A stretch of 8,423 bases of DNA from SLJN01 sp964505385 (GCA_964505385.1 CAZDIA010000083.1:1-8423); one strand, 5' to 3'; numbered from the stretch's first letter, positions 1 through 6,295 are shown. Notes: generated by a model not told the origin, from the sequence alone. Program-made: numbers and translations.

Positions 1-42
1 AGTGCATTTTTGGGTGTTATCGGTATTTTGGTAGGAGGGTAA
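1..42 (+). CDS. Possible C-terminal tail of an upstream gene (partial)
   Basis: The first 13 codons of frame 1 read SAFLGVIGILVGG and end in TAA at 40-42. The peptide is uniformly hydrophobic and glycine-rich, as in the last transmembrane helix of a membrane protein. The rest of the gene would lie left of the window. The stretch is too short to identify a family, and it could be chance. Confidence 0.3.
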   Translation, partial: SAFLGVIGILVGG

Positions 43-135
43 TTCGGATAAGTAGAAGTTATTTGTCCAAAACCAATTGTCTTCATCAGCATAGATATCG
101 GTCAAAATCTTTTTCAGATATCTGTATTTTCGGAC

Positions 136-651
136 ATGGCAAAAAAAGAGATTGATATTGAAATTGACCGGCTAACCAACTCTATCGAAAACAGTGTCAC
201 CGGTGAAGTTTTTGATACGAACGTTGTTCGACTTGATAAATCAGGCAAGAAGGATATCAAACCTGCAGAATGGCTTTTCGATTGGGAGAAAGAATTAATT
301 TTACCAGACCGGGAAGTTTACAAGTTAATTACCGTAAACAATCCCAAAATTATTCATGGATTGTTGTGCCTTGAAGACAAGAGTGATCATATTTTTATTC
401 ACCTTGTTGAAAGTGCGAATTTCAATAAAGGCACCAACAAAATGTATCTTGGGGTAGCCGGGAATCTATTTGCGTTTGCTTGTAAACTCTCTTTTGAGAA
501 AGGATATGAGGGGTATATTGCCTTTGACTCAAAGTCTGCGTTAATTGAACACTACAAGAAAAAGCTTGGTGCAACACATTTCAGAGGACAACGAATGTAC
601 ATTGAAACCGTTAATGCATTGAAGCTTGTAAAAAAATATTTTCAGGATTAA
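136..651 (+). CDS. GNAT-fold N-acetyltransferase-like protein
   Basis: A 171-residue protein that I read as a GNAT-type acyltransferase, expected to be cytoplasmic and to use acetyl-CoA. The first 50 residues are polar. The likely fold covers residues 60-165. Strands around 72-92 are followed by GVAGNL (106-111), which sits where the GNAT pyrophosphate-binding loop precedes a helix (LFAFACKLSFEKG). Next come a strand (YIAFDSK, 127-133) and the motif B-like EHYKKKLGATHF (138-149), resembling the FYEKLGF signature common near GNAT C-termini. The start ATG has no clear Shine-Dalgarno, but the next gene begins two bases after the TAA, indicating an operon. From memory, similar proteins recur in Bacteroidota next to a small charged protein. 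The substrate is unknown; it could be a tRNA- or protein-modifying toxin or a housekeeping enzyme. Confidence 0.8.
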   Translation: MAKKEIDIEIDRLTNSIENSVTGEVFDTNVVRLDKSGKKDIKPAEWLFDWEKELILPDREVYKLITVNNPKIIHGLLCLEDKSDHIFIHLVESANFNKGTNKMYLGVAGNLFAFACKLSFEKGYEGYIAFDSKSALIEHYKKKLGATHFRGQRMYIETVNALKLVKKYFQD

Positions 652-653
652 TT

Positions 654-830
654 ATGTCAATCGTTAAAGAACCCAAAGGAGTCGATTTCGTTGTTAAGTC
701 AGATCCCTGGACTGAAAAGGAGCTGAAGGAGTTCAGGAAACTGATCGAAAAGCAAAAGTCGGAACTGGGTGAAAAAAAGCGCTCCAAGATCGAAGAGGAT
801 TTTAAAAAGGTTTCCAAGCAACCGGCGTAG
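654..830 (+). CDS. Small highly charged protein paired with the GNAT gene
   Basis: A 58-codon ORF from ATG 654 to TAG 828-830. It starts MSIVKEPKGVDFVVKSD, continues with WTEKELKEFRKLIEKQK and ends KKVSKQPA. About half the residues are Lys, Glu, Asp or Arg, and residues 19-55 should form one or two amphipathic helices. It begins two bases after the stop of the GNAT gene, with AGGA (644-647) six bases ahead of the ATG inside that gene's last codons, so the two are probably translationally linked. There is no cysteine, signal peptide or membrane segment. I do not recognise a named family. Its size and placement would suit an antitoxin or accessory subunit of the GNAT protein, but the sequence does not prove this. 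Confidence 0.7.
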   Translation: MSIVKEPKGVDFVVKSDPWTEKELKEFRKLIEKQKSELGEKKRSKIEEDFKKVSKQPA

Positions 831-1087
831 TCTCCTGCTTTTCTATTTATAGCTACGCCAAAGATCAAGTGCTTCTCCCAAGGAGTCCTTTGGACAACGC
901 GGACATGGCCGCTCATTGCTTTTGTGAAAAATTTTCAGAGTTGCAGCATTTCCGGCTTCGATGCTTAAGCGGTAGATGCAGATCGGCAGGTAACCATGTC
1001 ACCAAAGAAATCAAAAAATATAATATCCGGGAGCAGTCCGGCATTACTTACATACATTGTTCAGCAAAATTCCATTTCCTTACCTTC
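831..1087. other. Intergenic stretch without a convincing gene
   Basis: No convincing coding region is seen. The only start with a purine-rich leader is ATG 996, opening 38 codons (MSPKKSKNIISGSSPALL...) that stop at 1112. It could be a small gene or the N-terminus of something eroded, but nothing in it is recognisable. No clear terminator follows the GNAT operon. Confidence 0.4.
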
Positions 1088-1425
1088 ATGCACCACCACC
1101 GCATCCTATTAAAAAACTTCACCCCGAAAGACGGCACCATATCGTTCTCCACGCTTGTGGAACTGAGTGAAAAGCTAACCGCACTTGCCGAGTCTGCGGT
1201 GCTGAGCCTGGTGGAAGGCAACAGCCGCCCCGGGCAGGGGAAACGTCCGGAGGAGGTGAAAGAAGTAACCGATTTCACCCAATCCGGTCTGCATGAGGGC
1301 TCAACCGTACCGGAGCCGGGTGCTCCTGATATTCAGAGCATTTCTCAAAACAAACCATTCGGTATGTTCGATGAACCGGAATCAGAGGAGCTGATTAAAG
1401 ATGTAATAGGATATAACATAGCCAA
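1088..1425 (+). pseudogene. Fragment 1 of an orphan protein family (truncated)
   Basis: From ATG 1088 the frame reads MHHHRILLKNFTPKDGTISF, continues with a helical stretch (ELSEKLTALAESAVLSLVEG), then VKEVTDFTQSGLHEGSTVPE and an acidic tail (EPESEELIKDVIGYNIA). The reading frame is clean to about 1425. After that it runs antisense through the PIN gene and no longer looks like protein, so the natural C-terminus appears to be missing. I recall similar N-terminal regions in longer uncharacterised bacterial proteins but cannot name the family. Two further eroded copies lie at 5581-5725 and 6296-6385, with about 75-80% nucleotide identity by eye. Conservation of the frame between copies supports past coding. 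A short functional product is possible. Confidence 0.55.
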
Positions 1426-1428
1426 AAT

Positions 1429-1925
1429 TCAGCTTCTCCATTTCTTAAGCCTCTTTTTGCATTCTGTTGGTGGAAGAAGTGCTCCTTTAGCCTGTATCTC
1501 CGTTAGTTTCTTTCCTGCTTGCACGGGCTTCAAAATATTTTTTTCCACGAACCAGTCAAGTGCCCATAAAACTCCGTGAACTTCAACTTTATGTAGCTCT
1601 CCCTGCTTTCTGAGTTGTCGGTCGCCTGTCATGAGGATTCCATCAAATTCCCTTGCAACGTAAAGTGCGGAAGCATCGGCCGGTCCGACCCGTCTTTGGA
1701 GAGGATCGGCCATTAACTTCCCTAATAGTTCATCAGAAATTGAATATTTAAGTAGTGATTCCGATTCTACGTAAGGAGATACCTCATTCCATTGGTTTTC
1801 TTGTTGTACTTCAGCTAAGACCAGGTCAGTTGTCATGTTTCATAACCTAATTGAAACCAGGGCTCGAATAATGAACCATTGGCGAAATCAATCAATACAT
1901 TAGCATCTTTGACAACAACTTTCAA
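1429..1925 (-). pseudogene. PIN-domain nuclease (VapC-like), split by one frameshift
   Basis: Read leftwards from TTG 1925, 30 codons encode LKVVVKDANVLIDFANGS and end ...LGYET at TGA 1835-1833. The next frame begins in the same place (ATG 1836-1834) and continues MTTDLVLAEVQQ for 135 residues to TGA 1431-1429. Joined, the product is 165 residues with all four expected PIN acidic positions: D7 (KDANVLID), E39 (LAEV), D84 (ADASALYVAR) and D102 (TGDRQL). PIN proteins of this type are Mg-dependent RNases, often toxins. The second frame alone lacks the first strand and first aspartate. The break is equivalent to loss of one base near 1834-1838, or to a -1 shift at an ATGA overlap. The TTG start is 6 bp after the XRE-ImmA stop, so both share one transcript. 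Most likely this is an inactivated toxin-type gene. Confidence 0.82.
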
Positions 1926-1931
1926 AACGCC

Positions 1932-3029
1932 TCACTCGTATAATTCCCTGAAGCCTTTTCGGAACGCTCCCAGTGAAATTTCCAAAAGATCTGCTCCTTT
2001 GGAAACAGAAATCTCACCTTCGGCTACTCCGCGGTAGACCAGTTGTCGAAACCGGGAGTTAGTCTCATGGGAAAGTCCATGATCAAAATACTCGTCATCT
2101 CCGGGTTCCTTTTTTTCTGAGCGCCATTTAGAAGCCGCGCTGCAAAATCGCTTAAATACCGCTTCAGTTATCCAGCCCAATTGTCGTGCCCGATACATAA
2201 TCGCCCAAATTGAAGCCCCGAACTGAAATTTCATTTCTATCAACTCGCCAAGACTTATGGCATCCCTGTGTTTGCCAAACTCCCGCCCGAAAGCATCCTT
2301 TGGCAAAAGAATAGCACCGGCAAACCGACTGGTTATGGCCTCTTTTTCTTTGTGTGACAGGCTGTCCGGAATATCAAGAATAATATGTGCCAACTCATGA
2401 ACCAGGGTCATGCGTTTACGCAGTAAATTGTTATCGAGCTTTTTAGACACGACAACGACCGGCCCCAAATCGGTGTCAGCACTAAAGCCATCAAACCGAT
2501 CATCTTCGGTCTCCACTTCATGAACTTTGATACCGTTATCTTCAAGCAGCTCATGAATATTGGGTATGGGAACACTGCCAAGCTTCCATTTCTGCCGCAG
2601 ATTATCAGCCTGAGACTCCGCTTTTTGGGGGGTATCGGTATATGGGGTATCTAATGGATTTTCAAAGGATATGTTTTCTCCAAGCAGGTCTTCAATTTCG
2701 GTATATCTTTCAAAGAAATCCCTCGATCGTTCCAGTATTGCTTGCTCGGCCCGTTTGCTGAGACTGGATCGTTTACGGAATTCAATTTTTTTCAGCTCAA
2801 GCTCCATTGACCGAAAAAAGAAATCCATAGGCCTGTTAAGCACCCGGGACAGAGCCTGAAGCACCTCACCGGAAGGCATCATTACGCCTTTTTCATACCG
2901 ATCCAATGCGTTGTAGGAAACCAACTTATCCATCTTTTCCGAAAGACTGCGAAGTGAATAACCCTCCATCTTTCGTGCTTGCTGCAGGCGCTTGCCAAAC
3001 GTTATATGAATATGATCTTTTTGTTTCAT
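1932..3029 (-). CDS. XRE-family HTH regulator fused to ImmA/IrrE metallopeptidase
   Basis: A 365-residue protein if started at ATG 3029 (MKQKDHIHITFGKRLQQARK). An in-frame ATG at 3068 would add 13 residues that do not resemble the family and would begin inside an inverted repeat. Residues about 9-72 form a Cro/C1-type helix-turn-helix (LRSLSEKMDKLVSYNALDRY, then EKGVMMPS). Residues about 145-300 form an ImmA/IrrE zinc peptidase with HELAH at 211-215 and the third-ligand region EAITSRFAGAILLP at about 230-243. A C-terminal helical segment (about 325-365) closes the protein. In this family the peptidase typically cleaves a repressor or antitoxin, and fused forms act as regulators of neighbouring mobile or toxin genes. 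The PIN gene follows directly, so this is probably its regulator or antitoxin partner. All key residues are intact. Confidence 0.92.
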   Translation of the reverse strand: MKQKDHIHITFGKRLQQARKMEGYSLRSLSEKMDKLVSYNALDRYEKGVMMPSGEVLQALSRVLNRPMDFFFRSMELELKKIEFRKRSSLSKRAEQAILERSRDFFERYTEIEDLLGENISFENPLDTPYTDTPQKAESQADNLRQKWKLGSVPIPNIHELLEDNGIKVHEVETEDDRFDGFSADTDLGPVVVVSKKLDNNLLRKRMTLVHELAHIILDIPDSLSHKEKEAITSRFAGAILLPKDAFGREFGKHRDAISLGELIEMKFQFGASIWAIMYRARQLGWITEAVFKRFCSAASKWRSEKKEPGDDEYFDHGLSHETNSRFRQLVYRGVAEGEISVSKGADLLEISLGAFRKGFRELYE

Positions 3030-3068
3030 GTTGACAAAATACTCATTAATAAGAAAATATGTCAACAT
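3028..3068. promoter_or_regulatory. Inverted repeat, probable autoregulatory operator and promoter
   Basis: The arms ATGTTGACA (3028-3036) and TGTCAACAT (3060-3068) are perfect 9-bp complements around an AT-rich 23-bp spacer. On the - strand the right arm supplies TTGACA (3065-3060), and after 18 bp comes TATTTT (3041-3036) overlapping the left arm. That would place transcription start at about 3030-3028, on the ATG of the XRE-ImmA gene, implying a nearly leaderless mRNA. Binding of the encoded HTH domain here would block its own promoter. The repeat is directly seen; the operator role is inferred. Confidence 0.55.
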
Positions 3069-3121
3069 AATAACGTTTAGCTTGGTTGCTCGATGATCTG
3101 CGCTCAGAGACCTTTGTTTAG

Positions 3122-3214
3122 GTGGAAGACAGTGTTTTCAAATATCCTGTGGAACGACCAAAAGGGTTAATCGTTTCGGATAGTGAGACCAAAACTATAG
3201 AGTTATTCCGGTAA
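3122..3214 (+). pseudogene. Short remnant ORF ahead of the GYQP small gene
   Basis: The frame from GTG 3122 gives 30 codons, VEDSVFKYPVERPKGLIV through ETKTIELFR, ending in TAA 3212-3214. The same frame upstream (RLAWLLDDLRSETFV) is separated from it by a single TAG at 3119-3121. This looks like the C-terminus of a protein with a premature stop, but the stretch is short, has no ribosome binding site and matches no family I know. Confidence 0.25.
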
Positions 3215-3231
3215 TTTGGAGGTCGAACAGT

Positions 3232-3396
3232 ATGAACATCAACAAACAAAAAGATAAACAACATCGCCGGACGATACAGGAAGGCTATCAACCCATACGG
3301 GGAACTATAGACCGGTCCAACCCGCCCGGCAATGAGAGCCGTAATGGTACTGACCGGGGATCACCTGATCGTAGTAAACAAGATCGAAATCGTTGA
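3232..3396 (+). CDS. Small basic hydrophilic protein with a GYQP motif
   Basis: A 54-codon ORF from ATG 3232 to TGA 3394-3396, preceded by GGAGG (3218-3222) at a nine-base spacing, one of the better ribosome binding sites in the window. The product starts MNINKQKDKQHRRTIQEGYQ and continues PIRGTIDRSNPPGNESRNG. It is rich in Arg, Lys, Asn, Asp and Gly, has no hydrophobic core and is probably disordered. Small proteins with GYQP-like motifs are, in my recollection, found in Bacteroidota accessory regions, but I cannot assign a function. The gene converges on the nuclease gene with a 26-bp gap and no visible terminator between them. Confidence 0.5.
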   Translation: MNINKQKDKQHRRTIQEGYQPIRGTIDRSNPPGNESRNGTDRGSPDRSKQDRNR

Positions 3397-3422
3397 ATAT
3401 AGGTTTACTCTACGCACATCAA

Positions 3423-4943
3423 TCACTTCAACACCAATTTCATCTGCTGATCCAGCGTCTGCCGGTTCAAAACGCCGGTGTAATTAAACACTTTCATATC
3501 AAAGTCCTTCTTCTTGCTGAATTTTTGCCAGTTCTCAGCCACATATTTCAAATTTGCTGCCGTGATAACGGCAACGTCCGTATCGGACTCCGTGCTGAAC
3601 TTTAACTCACGTGCGGCCTGTACACAACTGTCATGATCGAGGTCGGGGACAATCACCAGAAATAAGTTAACCCGGGTATCGGATTCCCGAATATATTTTT
3701 TGAACTGGTTTTGATGGGATTTCGGGAATTTATATACCGATTCCTTTCCTTTGTTGTCCCATAACAGAAGCTCTCCGTTTTTCATCATCACAGCCCCATC
3801 CGCTTTTTCATTGCCATCGAGGTTGTACGTGTCCCGGAGCAGCTTTTCTTCAAAAAGGTATGAGGTGGCGTCTTCAAATGCCTTTTCCATATCGCGATCT
3901 TTGTTGATGATCTTCATACCGAGCAGCTTCTTGTTGTCCCGGCCTGCCAGCTCTTGAAAGTATTGATAAAAAACAGCCCGTTCATCTGATGATTCTTCCG
4001 GTTGTTTATTCGTAAGGGAGCTGTAAAAATCAATAATCCGACGGATTTTGTCTTCCTTATTTCCGGAAACCTTTACTCCGGGCAGACTTTTACAAAGTTT
4101 GGTGATATCGGTGGTTTGCAATTCACCCAGAATTTCGGAAGGCTTACAGCCGGCGTTAATAAGCCGTTCAGATTTTTCTTCCTTGGTCCCTCCAAGGGGC
4201 AGATCCTGAGAAGCGAGAATATTTTTGAGCTGATTGGTCGTCAGTTTATCATGCAGTTTTCGCTGGGCTTCAACGGTCATCTCAAAGCCAAGGATAGGCT
4301 TGATGCTGCGGGCAATTTCATCAGGCAGCACTACGACATTTCCTTCATCCATCCTGTTGCAGTAGAAAATGATACCCCGGTTTTGCAGCTGTTTTAAGGC
4401 TTCTGCAAATTCCTCATAACTGTGAAGCTTATTACCCGGTTTGGGAAACATTTTTAACCGGGTTTCCAGAAATCTCTTTTCCAACCGGCTGATTTTCAGT
4501 TTTTCTCTCAGCTTATCCAGCAGGACAAATTCCGATTCATTGACTTCTTCATCCTCCAGAGCAACCTTAAGCACGGTTTTGTAGATATCGATAGCTTCGG
4601 CGTCCGAATAGCTGAACGCATCCTCTTTATTGGCACGCTCAATCGTCTGTTTTTCATAATTCCGGACCAACTCATACAAAGTGGTATCCACAGCCTTCAT
4701 TTCGGGCTGTTCAAGGAGGATATTGAGGATTTCTTCAAACAGAATGCGGGAAGCCCTGTTCATCTGACGAAGATCCAACGCCTGGTTGATCCGCTCCTCG
4801 CTCTCCAGCTCCTTTTTGTTTTGGACAATCTGCTCGCGAAGGCGCTTTTCCTCCCCTTTGGGTACGCCCTCTTTTAGTATACTGTCAACCGTTCTTGACA
4901 GGTACATCTTTGACATGTGTGACAAACAATCTTCGACATTCAT
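3423..4943 (-). CDS. TerB-like/SAP-like/PD-(D/E)XK nuclease, putative defence protein
   Basis: A 506-residue cytoplasmic protein starting MNVEDCLSHM, with AGGAGA (4954-4949) five bases before the ATG. Residues about 20-105 are charged helices. Residues about 112-165 resemble a TerB-type helical domain (IYKTVLKVALEDEEVNESEF). Residues about 232-265 (LTTNQLKNILASQDLPLGG) look like a SAP DNA-binding motif, and a second, weaker one lies at about 275-308. The C-terminus (about 340-480) is a restriction-endonuclease-like fold: E357 (KAFEDATSYLF), D382 (EKADGAV) and D396-x-K398 (LLLWDNKGKES) match the E...D...(D/E)xK catalytic pattern, followed by a strand (VNLFLVIVPD). The predicted role is DNA cleavage directed by the SAP modules, as in single-gene anti-phage or restriction factors. 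No methyltransferase partner is nearby. It is intact, monocistronic as far as seen, and I know no named system for it. Confidence 0.88.
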   Translation of the reverse strand: MNVEDCLSHMSKMYLSRTVDSILKEGVPKGEEKRLREQIVQNKKELESEERINQALDLRQMNRASRILFEEILNILLEQPEMKAVDTTLYELVRNYEKQTIERANKEDAFSYSDAEAIDIYKTVLKVALEDEEVNESEFVLLDKLREKLKISRLEKRFLETRLKMFPKPGNKLHSYEEFAEALKQLQNRGIIFYCNRMDEGNVVVLPDEIARSIKPILGFEMTVEAQRKLHDKLTTNQLKNILASQDLPLGGTKEEKSERLINAGCKPSEILGELQTTDITKLCKSLPGVKVSGNKEDKIRRIIDFYSSLTNKQPEESSDERAVFYQYFQELAGRDNKKLLGMKIINKDRDMEKAFEDATSYLFEEKLLRDTYNLDGNEKADGAVMMKNGELLLWDNKGKESVYKFPKSHQNQFKKYIRESDTRVNLFLVIVPDLDHDSCVQAARELKFSTESDTDVAVITAANLKYVAENWQKFSKKKDFDMKVFNYTGVLNRQTLDQQMKLVLK

Positions 4944-5402
4944 AAGACTCTCCTGTATTTTTTGGTTACTCCGGACCCCATTTCAATTTAAAGTGAGATA
5001 TACCAATAGATTTTGTAAAAGCTGATGTAATTTAGGAAGATTATATAAATTTTCAAGTGAAGCATTTATATGTGGTGAACATGTTGAGATTGGATGTGAG
5101 TGGCTACAAACGATATTTGAGTTTCAGATAATTACCCAATAACCAAACCAATTGAACCGGATACAAATCCCGGAATGAATCGTCTTGATATAGATCAACT
5201 GATTACTGTTAATTGATAAGTGAACCTGACACAGTGACAGTTGGAAAACTGAATAACCGCAACACCGTTGCATTTGTCGCAGGGCCACCCATGCCCCAAA
5301 TACCGACCTCCTTTTACTCTCATTTTACTCTCAGTTTGGTCAGGTTCGGGAATACAGTTCGGTGTGCCAAAACGACAGTAAAGTTATTCCTAACGATCAA
5401 AT
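4944..5402. other. AT-rich stretch, no intact gene; one decayed small ORF
   Basis: No intact gene is seen. The left end must carry the promoter of the nuclease gene, but no strong -35/-10 pair stands out. At 5100-5216 one + frame reads VATNDI, TGA (5118-5120), VSDNYPITKPIEPDTNPGMN and on to LITVN with TGA 5214-5216. The second part is protein-like, so a small gene with a nonsense mutation is possible. The rest shows stops in all frames. Confidence 0.35.
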
Positions 5403-5525
5403 TTGAAAAGTCTGGCCTCAGAGCAGGAATGGACCGGTTTTGATGAAAAGAAATTCCGTAAAACAATTAAAGAATTGGATGTACAGGAATCGCCGGAGGA
5501 GTTGCTTCGGCTGTTAAATTCATAA
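5403..5525 (+). pseudogene. Antitoxin-like C-terminal remnant upstream of VapC fragment
   Basis: From TTG 5403 to TAA 5523-5525 the frame reads LKSLASEQEWTGFDEKKFRK and ends ESPEELLRLLNS, a short acidic helical tail. It stops 10 bp before the ATG of a VapC-type N-terminus, the usual position of a VapB-type antitoxin. An N-terminal DNA-binding domain is not found upstream in this frame (TAA at 5391-5393). A neighbouring frame (TTVKLFLTIKFEK, around 5363-5410) may be its continuation across a frameshift. Family assignment rests on position alone. Confidence 0.4.
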
Positions 5526-5535
5526 ATAATCGGAG

Positions 5536-5580
5536 ATGACTTACCTTTTTGATACGAACATAATGGTGTTTTATATCACC
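5536..5580 (+). pseudogene. VapC (PIN toxin) N-terminal fragment
   Basis: ATG 5536 opens MTYLFDTNIMVFYIT, which matches the first strand and first catalytic aspartate (FDTNI) of VapC-type PIN RNases. After about 15 codons the sequence turns into fragment 2 of the orphan family at an A-run (5581-5586), and the frame stops at 5611-5613. About 110 residues of a normal VapC, including the other three acidic positions, are missing, so the product cannot be active. With the preceding remnant this is a dead vapBC-like module. Confidence 0.6.
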
Positions 5581-5725
5581 AAAAAACCTTCACACCGAAA
5601 GACGGCACTATAACTTTTCCCTACGCTGTCAGAATTGAGTAAAAAAATAACCACCCTTACCGAATCTGCGGTGCTGAATCTGGTGGAAGGTAAGAGCCGC
5701 TCGCTAAGGTTAAACATCCGAATTA
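5581..5725 (+). pseudogene. Fragment 2 of the orphan protein family
   Basis: This stretch aligns with 1111-1268 at about 75-80% identity by eye. It encodes KTFTPKDGTITF, then needs removal of one extra base (near 5622) to continue as TLSELSKKITTLTESAVLNL and VEGKSR. Most differences from fragment 1 fall at third codon positions, so the copies diverged while coding, before this one broke. Homology begins at the same A-run as in fragment 1 and fades after AAACATCCGAATTAG (5712-5726), near where fragment 3 would take over. Confidence 0.65.
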
Positions 5726-5941
5726 GTCGAATGTTTTAGTAATAAACTTTCAAACGGGTGGAATATAGGTTCTGCAAAATTCCCTGAAATTTAGTCCTTT
5801 TAATTGGAGGTGGGTCAATTTTAAACATTTGTCATAAATCAGCCTCAGATTGGTTGTATTAAGTATGTGGTGTCCACGAGTAAGGTTACCAAGCCTTGAA
5901 TTTTTAAAAAATGTTTAGGATGCATTAGGAGGATAATTTAA

Positions 5942-6127
5942 ATGGATGGCTTACTTTTAATCTTGTTAATTGTAGCATTTGTTTGGGTGTTACCAATAAT
6001 TGTAATTCTCTTCTCCGGCAAAACTACATGTGGCGAGAAGTTAGCCTGGATTCTCGCAGTGCTTTTTATTTCATGGTTTGCATTTATTTTTTATCAGTTA
6101 TTGGCTCCTGTAAAAAAGAAAAACTAA
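5942..6127 (+). CDS. Small two-helix inner-membrane protein, PLDc_N-like
   Basis: A 61-residue protein with a perfect AGGAGG (5927-5932) nine bases before the ATG. It has two hydrophobic helices, residues about 3-25 (LLLILLIVAFVWVLPIIVIL) and about 33-56 (LAWILAVLFISWFAFIFYQL), joined by a short polar loop SGKTTCGEK, and ends in a basic tail VKKKN. This layout resembles the PLDc_N domain (phospholipase D N-terminal membrane hairpin), which also occurs as free small proteins, some near phage or immunity genes. The role is unknown; membrane location is the firm prediction. It stands between fragments 2 and 3 of the orphan gene and is the only intact gene between 4944 and 6855, perhaps as cargo of an insertion. 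Confidence 0.78.
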   Translation: MDGLLLILLIVAFVWVLPIIVILFSGKTTCGEKLAWILAVLFISWFAFIFYQLLAPVKKKN

Positions 6128-6134
6128 ATTTTTA

Positions 6135-6287
6135 TTGATAAATGTAGTCGCAATTATCTATGGAAACAGAATTGAGGCAATTTTGAGTCGAATTCTACCT
6201 GCCGAACAACTTTTTAGAAATAGACGAGATTCCGAGTTTAACAGGTTTATCGGGTTAGCAAGAAGGCGAAAGCTGCCTGGTTTATAG
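6135..6287 (+). CDS. Possible small ORF or gene remnant after the membrane protein
   Basis: Starting at TTG 6135, eight bases after the previous stop, 50 codons read LINVVAIIYGNRIEAILSRI, then LPAEQLFRNRRDSEFNRF, ending RRRKLPGL before TAG 6285-6287. The composition (hydrophobic start, arginine-rich end) is protein-like, but there is no ATG, no ribosome binding site and no family I recognise. It may be a C-terminal remnant or chance. Confidence 0.22.
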   Translation: MINVVAIIYGNRIEAILSRILPAEQLFRNRRDSEFNRFIGLARRRKLPGL

Positions 6288-6295
6288 TGCATTAT

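Noticed and set aside
611..916. Open frame of 101 codons on the - strand
   Set aside because: It runs antisense through the end of the GNAT gene and the 58-residue gene, with serine/phenylalanine-rich composition typical of the antisense of charged coding sequence.
1426..1579. Continuation of the orphan fragment frame into the PIN gene
   Set aside because: From about 1426 the frame is the antisense of the PIN C-terminus and reads as low-complexity Ser/Phe/Leu. The conserved part ends before it.
4002..4397. 131-codon + strand frame
   Set aside because: Entirely antisense to the well-supported nuclease gene.
5213..5443. 76-codon + strand frame starting at TTG
   Set aside because: Unstructured composition, no ribosome binding site, and it overlaps the antitoxin-like remnant in another frame. 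Only its last third may belong to that remnant by frameshift.
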